A program made the translations under genes and the position numbers. A model generated the notes under the pieces. The model made no database searches, was not told the DNA's origin, and saw nothing but the letters and a program-made list of their open reading frames with translations. From Dechloromonas sp. A34 (GTDB lineage: Bacteria > Pseudomonadota > Gammaproteobacteria > Burkholderiales > Rhodocyclaceae), in the NCBI RefSeq assembly GCF_026261605.1, contig NZ_CP102486.1, positions 1,922,001 to 1,986,000 of the forward strand: DNA of 64,000 nucleotides, read 5' to 3'. Of this stretch, positions 35,049 to 44,014 are shown in pieces; position 1 is the first letter of the stretch; each line of letters begins with the position of its first letter.

Positions 35049-37106
35049 ATGACTGTTGTTCGCAAACTCGGAATCGGCGTTGCCGTTCTGGTCGGCTTGC
35101 TGGTCGGGGCGGCCGGCGTGTTGTACGCGCTGTTCGACGAGGCGGCGATCAAGCGGCAACTGGTCGAGCAGGTGGCGGCCAAGACCGGCCGGCAGCTGAC
35201 CATCGGGGGCGAGCTTGGCCTCTCGGTCTGGCCGGACGTGGCGGTTCGCGTCGGGCAGGTTGGCCTGTCCGAAGCGGACGGTCGTAGCGAATTCCTCAAC
35301 CTTGCCTCGGCTCGCATCGCGGTTGCGGTCATGCCTTTGCTCAGCAAGCGCCTGGAAGCCAAACGCATTGAAATTGACGGTTTGACCGTCAATCTCGTCA
35401 AGCACAAGGACGGCTCGCTCAATATCGATGACCTGACCCGCGGCAAACCGGCGCCCGATGCGGCACCGGAGGCAGCGCCCGGCCAGCCGGGCGAGCCGCT
35501 GGAAATCGACGTCGCCGGGTTGGAACTGCGCAATGTGCGCGTCAATTGGCGCGACGAAGCGAGCGGCAAGACCTCCGAAATTTCCGACCTCGACCTGGCG
35601 ACCGGCGCTTTGTCCGGCAATACCGGGAGCAAGCGTTTTTCGGTCGAAAAGCTCAAGCTGGCAACGCAAGGCAGCGTCGGCGCCGACCACTTCGTGCTTG
35701 CCCTTGAAACGCCGGGGGTGGTGCTGACGGCAGGCGAGGCCAAGGGCGAGACGCTGACTTTCATGGCTACGCTGGAAAGCGCCGGCAAGAAGGTGGTGGC
35801 CAAAATTGCGCTGCAGGATCTGGCCGGCTCGCTCGACGCGCTGACCATCCGCAACCTTGTTTTCGGGCTTGACGGCAAAGTCGGCGAAGCCGAGTTCAAG
35901 GCCGATCTGAGCTCGCCGGTGAGCGTCAATGGCAAGGACAAGATCATCAGACTCGACAGGCTGGCCGGCAGTCTTGCTGTAAGCAGCCCGGCACTGCCCG
36001 TGAAGCAGGTCAAGCTGCCGATGGATGGTCGGTTGACCGCTGACATCGGCCGCCAGCGGGCCGACATCGTCCTCAAGACCCATCTCGACGACTCGCAGAT
36101 GGATCTCAAGCTGCTGGTCGAGCGCTTCTCGCCACTGGCGCTGGATTTCACCATCGGCATCGACCAGCTCAACGTCGACCGCTATCTGCCGCCGAAAAAG
36201 GCCGGGCCGGGCGGCGGCGAGAAAGCCAACGTCAGCGCCAAAGCCGAAACGGGCGGGGCGGAGGCGAAGATCGATCTGTCGGCGCTAAAAGGGCTCGATC
36301 TCAAGGGCGCCATCAAGATCGGCCGACTGCAGGCCCACAAGCTCAAACTCAGCGGGCTCGACGTGCAGATCGAGGCGGCTGGTGGTCGTCTGCAGGTTGC
36401 ACCGTTGCGCGCCAGCCTCTACGGCGGTTCGCTCGACGGGGCGCTCGCGGTCAACGCCGCCAGCAACCAGTTTTCCCTGCGCCAGAACCTGCGCGGCGTC
36501 GATATCTCGCCGCTGCTCAAGGATCTGGCCGACAAGGACTTTCTCGAAGGCCATGGCAACGTGTCGCTGGACGTCACGACGCGCGGCGATACGGTGTCTG
36601 CTCTCAAGCGCGGGCTGGCCGGGAAGGCAGCGCTCGACTTGCGTGATGGCGCCATCAAGGGCATCAACGTGGCGAAACTGCTGCGCAGCACCAAGAACTT
36701 GCTTGGTGGCAAGCAAGCCGTGAGCGGCACCGCCGATACGGCGGAAAAGACCGAATTTTCCGGGATGACCGCCAGCTTCAACATTGACGGCGGCGTCGCC
36801 CGCAATAACGACCTGTCGCTGAAATCACCCGTCGTGCGCCTGGCCGGCGGGGGCGAGATCGACATCGGGCACGACCGGATCGACTATCTCGCCAAGGTCA
36901 GCGTCGATGATTCCATGACCGGCCCCGGCTCTGAACTGGCGCAGCTCAAGGGAATTTCCGTACCGCTCCGCCTGCGCGGCCCCTACAGCCAGATCGCCTA
37001 TACGCTGGAACTGGACAAACTGCTGGTCGAAGTCGCCAAGAGTCAGCTGAAGGAAAAGGCGACCGAAGCGCTGGGCAAGGAGTTGCAGAAACTGTTTGGG
37101 AAATAG
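35049..37106 (+). CDS. AsmA family protein
   Basis: 685 aa. N-terminal membrane helix (~7-27, LGIGVAVLVGLLVGAAGVLY) and a long periplasmic beta-rich part. The AsmA N-terminal domain opens with FDEAAIKRQLVEQVAAKTGR, TIGGELGLSVWPDVAVRVG. The C-terminal AsmA_2-like part (~520-680) has GNVSLDVTTRGDTVSALKRG and LRLRGPYSQIAYTLELD. AsmA-like proteins bridge inner and outer membranes and help move phospholipids. Length is like E. coli AsmA (617 aa). No operon partner. Confidence 0.88.
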   Translation: MTVVRKLGIGVAVLVGLLVGAAGVLYALFDEAAIKRQLVEQVAAKTGRQLTIGGELGLSVWPDVAVRVGQVGLSEADGRSEFLNLASARIAVAVMPLLSKRLEAKRIEIDGLTVNLVKHKDGSLNIDDLTRGKPAPDAAPEAAPGQPGEPLEIDVAGLELRNVRVNWRDEASGKTSEISDLDLATGALSGNTGSKRFSVEKLKLATQGSVGADHFVLALETPGVVLTAGEAKGETLTFMATLESAGKKVVAKIALQDLAGSLDALTIRNLVFGLDGKVGEAEFKADLSSPVSVNGKDKIIRLDRLAGSLAVSSPALPVKQVKLPMDGRLTADIGRQRADIVLKTHLDDSQMDLKLLVERFSPLALDFTIGIDQLNVDRYLPPKKAGPGGGEKANVSAKAETGGAEAKIDLSALKGLDLKGAIKIGRLQAHKLKLSGLDVQIEAAGGRLQVAPLRASLYGGSLDGALAVNAASNQFSLRQNLRGVDISPLLKDLADKDFLEGHGNVSLDVTTRGDTVSALKRGLAGKAALDLRDGAIKGINVAKLLRSTKNLLGGKQAVSGTADTAEKTEFSGMTASFNIDGGVARNNDLSLKSPVVRLAGGGEIDIGHDRIDYLAKVSVDDSMTGPGSELAQLKGISVPLRLRGPYSQIAYTLELDKLLVEVAKSQLKEKATEALGKELQKLFGK

Positions 37107-37180
37107 ACCTCTTGCAGTCCAATGGCCGCCTTAATCTAGCACCACGCTGAAGAGCAGCCGAGACAATAAGTGGTTGCCCC

Positions 37181-38062
37181 TTATTTGGCCTTCCGATTAT
37201 TTGAACCGCCTCCTTTGAGCTTAATCGTCTCACGCAATAGCGTCTCATATACAGACAACGCTTCGACCGCGCATAGGTACTGTGGCTTGTTGAGTTTGAT
37301 GATGTCGTCGAGGGAGAACGGATCGATTCCTCCTAGGCCGTACGCGACGACCTTTTTATTTGGCACCTCGACAAAACTGAACGAGCCGTCCTCATTATCG
37401 ACTCTGCTCTGTGCTGGTGTCAGAAAGCGCAGATAAAGCTCCACCTGGCCGGCAAGCAAGCGCGGTGCAATGAAGTGGCTCGCCCGATTTCGGTAATCGA
37501 GCGTGGCGTTTCGATATTGCCGGTTATCGAGTTTCGCCAAAGCATCCAACAATGTTGCACCGGACTCCCAACCACCTCCCACCCGACGTAGCTGATTTTC
37601 CGCGGCTCTACGCGAGAGAAAGCCCTCTTTGCCTTTTCGCACCAGAACATCCTGATCCAGCCGGTCCAGGTAGCCGTCACGACATATTAGGTTGGCCTGA
37701 TGTATTCCGTTTGTCGCAACGCGAATCAGAAGATCGCGAATCGCAGCAGGTTGATGCATGCAGAAATGCACGAGTTGAAGGACAAAATGATGCGCTATCT
37801 GAAGCGAATCCTCCTCGCCGTACTCGGCAAGAACCAGATTCCAGATATCCAAATCGTTGAGATATCGTCGCCACGAGTTCAATTGATTTATGGTTTCCCT
37901 GAGTTCTCCTTCAACCATCAATTCCACCATCGGAATAGCCCAAGTTGCTGCATCAACCTCACTACACACGCCATAATCCAGACAGTGCAGGTAAGTCCCA
38001 TCACCGCTTTCAATGCGATCCCAAAATTTCCGATAGGCATCTTCAAACAGTTTTCGGCTCAT
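37181..38062 (-). CDS. HEPN-like protein paired with the NERD helicase
   Basis: 293 aa, soluble, mostly helical. Near the C-terminus DYRNRASHF contains R191-N192-x3-H196, the RNxxxH signature of HEPN ribonucleases, inside an amphipathic helix. No other domain was recognised. The gene starts 6 bp after the stop of the NERD-UvrD-type helicase gene, so they are co-transcribed. Its G+C is visibly lower than that of neighbouring genes, suggesting transfer. I infer a possible nuclease partner in a defence or stress system. The HEPN call rests on one motif and helical content. Confidence 0.5.
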   Translation of the reverse strand: MSRKLFEDAYRKFWDRIESGDGTYLHCLDYGVCSEVDAATWAIPMVELMVEGELRETINQLNSWRRYLNDLDIWNLVLAEYGEEDSLQIAHHFVLQLVHFCMHQPAAIRDLLIRVATNGIHQANLICRDGYLDRLDQDVLVRKGKEGFLSRRAAENQLRRVGGGWESGATLLDALAKLDNRQYRNATLDYRNRASHFIAPRLLAGQVELYLRFLTPAQSRVDNEDGSFSFVEVPNKKVVAYGLGGIDPFSLDDIIKLNKPQYLCAVEALSVYETLLRETIKLKGGGSNNRKAK

Positions 38063-38068
38063 CGTCCA

Positions 38069-39850
38069 CTACCCCACTGATGCACCAGCCACCACCAATT
38101 CCCTTGTCGCTCGTGTCATCGCCACATACAACAACCGCGCCTCCTCATCCTTCCGCCCTTCATCCACAGCCCGACCCGCTCCCGGTATCGCCACCAGCGG
38201 AAACTCCAGCCCCTTGCAGCTATGCATGGTCAGAAATTTCACGGTGTCTTCCTTCTCCGCGAAGGTGATGTCGTCCTGGTAAGTCACCGGGATGCCGGCT
38301 TTTCTTAACGTGGCGAGTACCGGTTTGCCGATGCCGTAATCGCGGTAGATGACGGCCATGTCGCTCCACGGGGTGCCGGTTTTGTGGGCTTCCTTGAGGT
38401 GCTTGGCGATGTAGTCGGCTTCTTCCTGAATGCTGGGTAGCTTGATGAGCAGCGGTTTGGGGCCGTGGCGGCCGGCGCTGATCGGGGCGACGAGGGGTAC
38501 GCCATCTTCGTCCGAGGCGCTGGGTTTGAGCAGTTCGCTGGCGATGCCGCTGGCCAGTTCGAGGACTTCCTGCGTGTTGCGATAGTTGATCTTGAGGATG
38601 GTGGTGCGGCCCTGGGCCTGGATGCCGAGGCTCTTGAAGCTGAATTTATTGTGCCGCCCATTGCCGTAGATGGATTGGGCGTCGTCGTAGAGGACGAGCA
38701 GCGAATTGGTGTTCGGGCTGACCATCTGGGCGACGAGCTTGAGCCATTCGGGCTGGAAGTCGTGGCCTTCGTCGATGAGCACGGCGTCGTACTGGCCGGC
38801 CGGGATGATGTTGGCGTCTACGGCGCGGATGATGCGGTCGACCAGTTCGCCGGCGTAGGCGTCGCTGTCCTTGCCGTTTTCCGGCAGGCCGGCGTTGTAG
38901 GCGACGAGTTGGGCGCGGCACCATTGGTGGAAGGTGTGCACGTGCACCTTGTCGGCCAGCCCCTTGGCGGCCATCGTGCGGGTCAAGCGCTTGGCCAGGG
39001 TGCGGTTGTAGCAGAGGATGAGGATCGGCCGGGCGCAGACTTTGGCGAGGTGTTCGGCACGGTAGCCGAGGATCAGCGTCTTGCCGCTGCCGGCGACGCC
39101 GTGGATGACGCGGTGGCCTTCGCCGAGGCTGCGGGCAAGTTGTTCCTGCTGGAGGTCCATGACCCGGACGATGTCGGGGATTTCCGGTTCCTGATCATCA
39201 AAGAGGCCGTTTTGCGTTGGCGCGGCGATGCGGATTTCGGGAAACAGGTGCCAGCGGATGCGGTCGATCTGGGGCAGGGCGAGCGGCACGCTGCGGGCAA
39301 AGGGCAGCATGCCCCACAGCCGTTCCTGAAAGGCTTCGGCATCGACGCTTTCGGTCATTTCGTCCTGACAGATGACGCGGTGGCCTTCGATGACTTCGCC
39401 GAGGTTGGTGCTGTCGAATTGCTTGCGGCTGATGTTGGCGAGCACGACGCCGTAGCTCCACGGGAAAAGCAGTGTGCCCTGCAGGCGCCCGCTGTTGATG
39501 GTGAGTTGCGGGTCGCGTTGCAGGAGATTGCTGACTTCGTGGGCGTATTGCCGGGCCTGTTCGAGCGGGTTGGCGACGCGCTTGAGGCCATTGGAGGTAA
39601 GGATGCTGGCGCTCTGGCGGTCGATGTCGCGGATGGTGTCGAGCTTCCAGTCCTTGACCTCAAGCACCAGCAAGCCGCGGCGCGGGTTGAAGACAACGAA
39701 GTCGGGATGCACGTTGCGCGGGCCGAGCGGTACGTCGTACCAGAGCAGCCAGTCGTCTTCGAGCTTTTGTTCGAGGCGGTATGCCAGGCGTCGCTCACCG
39801 CCTGTCATGTTCGACACGCAGGTGCCGATTGCCGGTATCAGCGCAGCCAA
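38069..39850 (-). CDS. NERD-domain UvrD/Rep-like helicase
   Basis: 593 aa, TTG start at 39850 (N-terminus ALIPAIGTCVSNMTGGE fits relatives; ATG at 39808 is an alternative). NERD nuclease-like domain (~15-130) with HPDFVVFN (Asp50) and LEVKDWK (Glu64, Lys66), a complete PD-(D/E)xK set. SF1 helicase follows: Q-motif region DLQQEQL, Walker A GVAGSGKT (251-258), motif II LIDEGHD (360-363), LYDDAQSIY, YRNTQEV, MHSCKGLEF and LLYVAMTRAT. Both parts look active. Such NERD-helicases occur in mobile and defence-rich regions as well as alone. Operon partner is the HEPN-like gene. Confidence 0.88.
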   Translation of the reverse strand: MAALIPAIGTCVSNMTGGERRLAYRLEQKLEDDWLLWYDVPLGPRNVHPDFVVFNPRRGLLVLEVKDWKLDTIRDIDRQSASILTSNGLKRVANPLEQARQYAHEVSNLLQRDPQLTINSGRLQGTLLFPWSYGVVLANISRKQFDSTNLGEVIEGHRVICQDEMTESVDAEAFQERLWGMLPFARSVPLALPQIDRIRWHLFPEIRIAAPTQNGLFDDQEPEIPDIVRVMDLQQEQLARSLGEGHRVIHGVAGSGKTLILGYRAEHLAKVCARPILILCYNRTLAKRLTRTMAAKGLADKVHVHTFHQWCRAQLVAYNAGLPENGKDSDAYAGELVDRIIRAVDANIIPAGQYDAVLIDEGHDFQPEWLKLVAQMVSPNTNSLLVLYDDAQSIYGNGRHNKFSFKSLGIQAQGRTTILKINYRNTQEVLELASGIASELLKPSASDEDGVPLVAPISAGRHGPKPLLIKLPSIQEEADYIAKHLKEAHKTGTPWSDMAVIYRDYGIGKPVLATLRKAGIPVTYQDDITFAEKEDTVKFLTMHSCKGLEFPLVAIPGAGRAVDEGRKDEEARLLYVAMTRATRELVVAGASVG

Positions 39851-39933
39851 GACCGCCCCCTATGCTTATGTAATCGGCCGATTATGCCATTCAAAAACTT
39901 CAGGGCGTTTTGCTAATTTGTCTCGATCGTGAA

Positions 39934-41325
39934 TTACCAGACAAAGAAAACCAGCGTCCAGAGCGTGGCCATCAGAGCGCTTGGCGTGAGCATGAGCAGG
40001 AAAGCCGGGAGTTGTCGGGTCAGGCCGGCATTCGCTCGGCGCACCAGATTCAGCGCCAGCCACAGGCTGCCCAGGCAGCCGGCAGCGAGCAGGGTTATCC
40101 GGAACCAGGGCAGCCAGCCGAGCCAGAAGTGTTCGGCCTTGAGGTGGGTGACGGTGAGCATCGACAGACCAAGGATGACGCTGGCTGCGGCGAGCGGGGT
40201 CAGGCTCAGGGCGAAGCGCTGCCAAGTCAGGTGCTCGGTCTTGAGCAGGCGGGCGGCGAGCGCCGGGCCGACCAGCAGCAGGCTGCCGAGCAGGAAGCCG
40301 CCGCCGAGCAGGTAGCCGAGAACCAGCAGGCCGTCGAGCCAGGTGAACAGGTCGTTGGCTTCCGGGTAGTGGGTCAGCAGCCACCAGGGCACGTTGTCGT
40401 CGAGCAGGGCGAAATGCTCGTGGTCGACCAGCCATTCGGCGGCCGCCAGCTTGGCCTGGAGCAGCCAGGGGCTGAGCGTCCACTGGAAGGCGGCAGTGGC
40501 GACGCCGAGCACGCCATAGACCAGGGTCAGGACATCCGGCGTCTTGGCCGGATTGTTGAAGTCGAGGACTTCGCTGAACGGCGAGCGGGCGGAGTAGGTG
40601 ACGGCGTCGCGCTGACCGGCGCAGCGGCCGCAGCTATGGCATTCGGAGGCGCTGGTCATGCGCCGGACATCGAGCAGCGGCGCGCAATTGACCGGTTCGA
40701 AGTCGCCCTGATGCTTGTCCCAGGCATCCCGATCCACCTTGTAGTGCAGCGGGGCGATCTTGGCGAGCACGGCGAAGACGCCCGAGGCCGGGCACAGGTA
40801 GCGGCACCAGATGCGCTTCTCGCGGCCGTAGAGCAGGCCGATGCCGACGGCGGCGACAGTCGAGCCGCCGAGGACGAGCAGGGCGGCCTGCGGATATTCG
40901 TAAACGCTGACTAGCTGGCCATATACGGTGGTGCACACGAAGGCGACGAAGGGCCAGCCCGACCACTTCAGCCAGCGCGGCAGCGCCTTGCCGCGGCCGT
41001 ACTGGCTGACCCATTCGGAGACCGAGCCTTCCGGGCAGAACAGGCCGCACCAGACGCGGCCCATGGTCACGGTGGCGATCATCACCCCCGGCCACCACAG
41101 GCCCCAGAAGCAGAACTGCGCGAACAGCCGCAGGTTGTTCCAGATGTGGGCATCCGCCTCCGGCAAAGGCAAAAACGCCGGAATGATGACCATCGCGGCG
41201 TAGAGGAGGACGATCAGCCACTGGACGCCGATGATCAGGCGACGGTTGCGGCGCAGGAACAGGCCGATCTTTTCGACGCGGTTACGCGGTTGGCTGGCGT
41301 GAAATTGCAGGATGTGCTCAACCAT
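39934..41325 (-). CDS. Membrane 4Fe-4S protein (NapH/CcoG-like) of the FTR1-P19 iron locus
   Basis: 463 aa. Several membrane helices (~32-52, 68-88, 125-145, 155-170, and four in the C-terminal half). Cys clusters VWCGLFCPEG, IWCRYLCPAS and SECHSCGRC fit one or two 4Fe-4S centres on the cytoplasmic side. Related proteins (NapH, NosR, CcoG) carry electrons across the membrane. The gene overlaps the FTR1 stop by 8 bp, so here it probably supplies electrons for iron reduction or oxidation during FTR1/P19 uptake. Confidence 0.82.
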   Translation of the reverse strand: MVEHILQFHASQPRNRVEKIGLFLRRNRRLIIGVQWLIVLLYAAMVIIPAFLPLPEADAHIWNNLRLFAQFCFWGLWWPGVMIATVTMGRVWCGLFCPEGSVSEWVSQYGRGKALPRWLKWSGWPFVAFVCTTVYGQLVSVYEYPQAALLVLGGSTVAAVGIGLLYGREKRIWCRYLCPASGVFAVLAKIAPLHYKVDRDAWDKHQGDFEPVNCAPLLDVRRMTSASECHSCGRCAGQRDAVTYSARSPFSEVLDFNNPAKTPDVLTLVYGVLGVATAAFQWTLSPWLLQAKLAAAEWLVDHEHFALLDDNVPWWLLTHYPEANDLFTWLDGLLVLGYLLGGGFLLGSLLLVGPALAARLLKTEHLTWQRFALSLTPLAAASVILGLSMLTVTHLKAEHFWLGWLPWFRITLLAAGCLGSLWLALNLVRRANAGLTRQLPAFLLMLTPSALMATLWTLVFFVW

Positions 41326-42121
41326 GACCCGTCCTCCGCCAGGCGAGCAGTACGAGCCCCCAGTAGGTGGCCCAGGCGAGCAGGCTGGAGAGGGCCGGGC
41401 GAGCGCGGTAGCCGGAAAAATCGGCGACCAGCTTGCCGGCTTTGGTCGTGTCGTCGATCAGCATCGAGGTATCCCAGACCGGGTCGAGCAGCGGCGGCAG
41501 CCAGCCGGCGCCGATCAGGCGGTCGATGGCGGCGATGAGCAGGGCCGAGGCAAGGATCAGCAGCAGGATGGAGGAGAGGCGCAGGAGCAGGCCGATGTTC
41601 AGCCGGGCCAGGCTTTTTGCGGCCAGCCACGCCGTCGCGCCGGCCCCGGCAAGACCGGCCACGGCGCCGATCAGCAAGCCCTGCAGGTCGCCTTCCTGGG
41701 CCATGCCATAGAGGAAGATCACGGTTTCGGCGCCTTCGCGGGCAACGGCCAGCGCCGCGACGACCGCCACGCCAAGATGGCCGGAGCGTTGGGCGGCAGC
41801 GGCAAGCTGGGCATGTAGCTCGGCCTTCATCCGGCGGCCGTGCCGGCGCATCCAGAGCACCATCTGGGTAATCAGCCCGGCGGCGACGAACAAGGTGGCG
41901 GTCTGGAAGATTTCCAGCGCCTCGCCGGTCAGTTCGTCCTGAACGCCGAGCAAAGCCCAGCCCAGCAGCAGGGCGAGACCGACACCGGCGGCCAGCCCAA
42001 GGAAAAGGGACCGACGGCCCGCTCCGGTGTCATCGTTGGCCTTCAACCATGCGTAAAGAATGCCGGCGATCAGGAAAGCTTCGAGGCTCTCCCGCCAGAC
42101 GACAAAAAATGCATTACCCAT
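41318..42121 (-). CDS. FTR1 family iron permease
   Basis: 267 aa with about seven membrane helices. The two REXXE iron-binding motifs are present: RESLE (10-14) and REGAE (128-132), each in a membrane helix. Family members (EfeU, FetM, Ftr1p) import iron together with a periplasmic partner. Neighbours P19 and a cupredoxin make this the FetMP/P19 type of system rather than EfeUOB. Same orientation as the Fe-S protein, with 8-bp overlap. Confidence 0.9.
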   Translation of the reverse strand: MGNAFFVVWRESLEAFLIAGILYAWLKANDDTGAGRRSLFLGLAAGVGLALLLGWALLGVQDELTGEALEIFQTATLFVAAGLITQMVLWMRRHGRRMKAELHAQLAAAAQRSGHLGVAVVAALAVAREGAETVIFLYGMAQEGDLQGLLIGAVAGLAGAGATAWLAAKSLARLNIGLLLRLSSILLLILASALLIAAIDRLIGAGWLPPLLDPVWDTSMLIDDTTKAGKLVADFSGYRARPALSSLLAWATYWGLVLLAWRRTGHG

Positions 42122-42161
42122 ACTGTGCTCCGTGCTTGCTGGCTAGTACCACTGACCCAGA

Positions 42162-42195
42162 GGCTGGCACCAGTGTTTCAAATTGGCTGGCTGGC
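42162..42195 (-). repeat. GCCAGCC motif, copy b (cupredoxin-FTR1 gap)
   Basis: Plus strand GGCTGGC at 42162-42168 and GGCTGGCTGGC at 42185-42195; the order of the two elements is reversed compared with the other copies. Sits between the cupredoxin stop and the FTR1 start. Confidence 0.45.
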
Positions 42196-42198
42196 GGC

Positions 42199-42531
42199 TT
42201 ACTTGGCGACGATCCTGCCCTGGCCGGTTTCCGGGTGGAAGTCGTCGAAGAACTTGTAGCTGCCCGGCTTCATCGGGAAGAACACCAGATTCCGGGTGAC
42301 GCCGGGTGCGAGCACCAGTTCCTTCTTCAATTCCAGGCTCTCGAATTCCGTGGCGCCCGGTCCCTCGTTCTTCACCTCCAGCCGGAAGCGGGTGTTGGCC
42401 GGCACTTCCAGCATTTCGGGGAAGAAGCGGCCGTCCTTCATCAGCAACTTGAAGGTTGGCATGTCGTCGGCGACGGCGGCACCCGAGGCCAGCAAAAGAC
42501 CGAAAATCACGGAAAGGAGAGCGTGTTTCAT
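42199..42531 (-). CDS. Cupredoxin-like periplasmic protein
   Basis: 110 aa. Signal peptide (MKHALLSVIFGLLLASGAAVA). Small beta-barrel of the cupredoxin_1 type: FKLLMKDGRFFPEMLEVPAN, VKNEGPGATEFESLE, VFFPMKPGSYKFFDDFHPE. The His/Met residues near the C-terminus may bind copper, but the full Cys-His2-Met set of blue copper proteins is not present. Similar domains start the EfeO proteins. Lies between FTR1 and a porin gene in the iron locus. Confidence 0.8.
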   Translation of the reverse strand: MKHALLSVIFGLLLASGAAVADDMPTFKLLMKDGRFFPEMLEVPANTRFRLEVKNEGPGATEFESLELKKELVLAPGVTRNLVFFPMKPGSYKFFDDFHPETGQGRIVAK

Positions 42532-42539
42532 GGCGTTTC

Positions 42540-44012
42540 CTAGTAAGCGATGTTGGCGCGCAGGGCGAAGACCTTGACCGACCTGGCATCGGCATTGCCG
42601 CCGCCGTTGGCGATCATCTGGAAGTCCGGCGACAGCTCGAACTGCGGCGACAGGCGGTAGCGGTAATAGAGTTCCGCGACCTGTTCGGCGCCCTGCGGCA
42701 TGAAGCTGTAGGCCAGTTGCGTCTGGGCGTCGTCGAGCCAGGCATTGGCCGTGGTGCCCCGGTAAGCCTTGCCCGATTGCAGCCAGGCGCCGGCGATGCC
42801 GAGGGCGTCGGCGCCGCGGCCCCAGTAGCTGCCGGAGAATTCGGCGCCGGCGGTAACTGCCTGGTTGAACGGCAGTTCGCCCTTGACCAGCTTGCCGTAA
42901 CGGGCGAAGAGGCGGATGCCGTCGCCGACCCGCTGGTCGATCGAGGCGCCGAGGCCGGTGTGCTTGGCCAGCGTGCCGTCGTGATCGACGCCCTGGCTGC
43001 GGTTCCAGCCGTAGACCCGGTAATTGCCGGTCAGGCCGCCGAACAGCTTGAGCTGCTTCTCGGCCTGAACCATGAGCAGCGGCGAGGACAGGCTGCGCTG
43101 GTAGTTGGCGCCGCGCTCGCCGGTGCCGAACAGGCCGACCGACAGGCGCCAGGGCTGGGCCTTGTCGACATAGTTCAGGTAGGAGGTGATGAAGCCGGGC
43201 TGGAAGCCGTTGGCATCGACCCCGACTTCGCCGCCGGCATCGAGCAGCGGGTTGTGGACGAAGACCGAGTTCATGAACTGCTTGGCTTCATCACCGGCCG
43301 CCGCGTTCTGGTCGAAGAAGCCGAAGATGTCCATCTTGCCGAAGGTGACTTCCAGGGTTTCCCGCGAATAGGGCTTGAAGCCGAGGAAGGGCAGCGGAAT
43401 CGCCGCCTGGTACCAGGCCTGGCCGAGGATGGTGACCGAGGAATCCGGATCGAGGCCGGAGGCGCGGAAGGCCAGGGCATTGGGGGCGCTGGCGAAATGG
43501 CCGAGGTTGGTGAAGGCGGCGTTGAGGCCGAGACCCTGGCCCATGCGCAGATGGGCGAACAGTTTGTGGTCGATGTCGCCGACTGGCTTCAGCGGCAGTT
43601 CGACCGAGACGTCGGCGCGGTAGTTGAGCTGGCTGCTGCCGTTGTCGACATCCTTGGGCAGGCCGTAGGCGTGCTGGCCGACGGTGGCCAGGGAGGCGCC
43701 GACCTTGATGCCTTCGAGGCCTTCGGCGATCTTGGCGGCCTTCTTCATTTCAAGCGCGTCCTTTTCGACGGCTTTCAGGCGCACGGTCAGTTCCGGTTCG
43801 TATTGCGAGAGGCGCGGGCTATCCAGGCCCTTGGCGATTTCCTCGCTTTCGCCCTTCAATACCTTGACCTGCTTTTCCAGTTCGGCGTTGCGGGCTTCCA
43901 GTTTCTCCATCCGCTCCACCAGTTTTTGCAGCGTGGAGGCATCGGGGGCGGCAAAGGCGGGCAGGGCCAGCCCCGCCACGACAAGCGCGGCGGTCAGTTT
44001 GGCGAGGCGCAT
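42540..44012 (-). CDS. Outer-membrane porin with N-terminal coiled coil, iron locus
   Basis: 490 aa. Signal peptide (LTAALVVAGLALPAFA), a short coiled coil (LQKLVERMEKLEARNAELEK, ~28-60), then a beta-barrel-like series of amphipathic strands ending in Phe-Ala-Leu-Arg-Ala-Asn-Ile-Ala-Tyr. The coiled coil and barrel resemble OprB/OprO-type porins. Between P19 (2 bp upstream) and cupredoxin, so probably part of the same uptake route, bringing iron compounds into the periplasm. Confidence 0.75.
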   Translation of the reverse strand: MRLAKLTAALVVAGLALPAFAAPDASTLQKLVERMEKLEARNAELEKQVKVLKGESEEIAKGLDSPRLSQYEPELTVRLKAVEKDALEMKKAAKIAEGLEGIKVGASLATVGQHAYGLPKDVDNGSSQLNYRADVSVELPLKPVGDIDHKLFAHLRMGQGLGLNAAFTNLGHFASAPNALAFRASGLDPDSSVTILGQAWYQAAIPLPFLGFKPYSRETLEVTFGKMDIFGFFDQNAAAGDEAKQFMNSVFVHNPLLDAGGEVGVDANGFQPGFITSYLNYVDKAQPWRLSVGLFGTGERGANYQRSLSSPLLMVQAEKQLKLFGGLTGNYRVYGWNRSQGVDHDGTLAKHTGLGASIDQRVGDGIRLFARYGKLVKGELPFNQAVTAGAEFSGSYWGRGADALGIAGAWLQSGKAYRGTTANAWLDDAQTQLAYSFMPQGAEQVAELYYRYRLSPQFELSPDFQMIANGGGNADARSVKVFALRANIAY

Positions 44013-44014
44013 GA

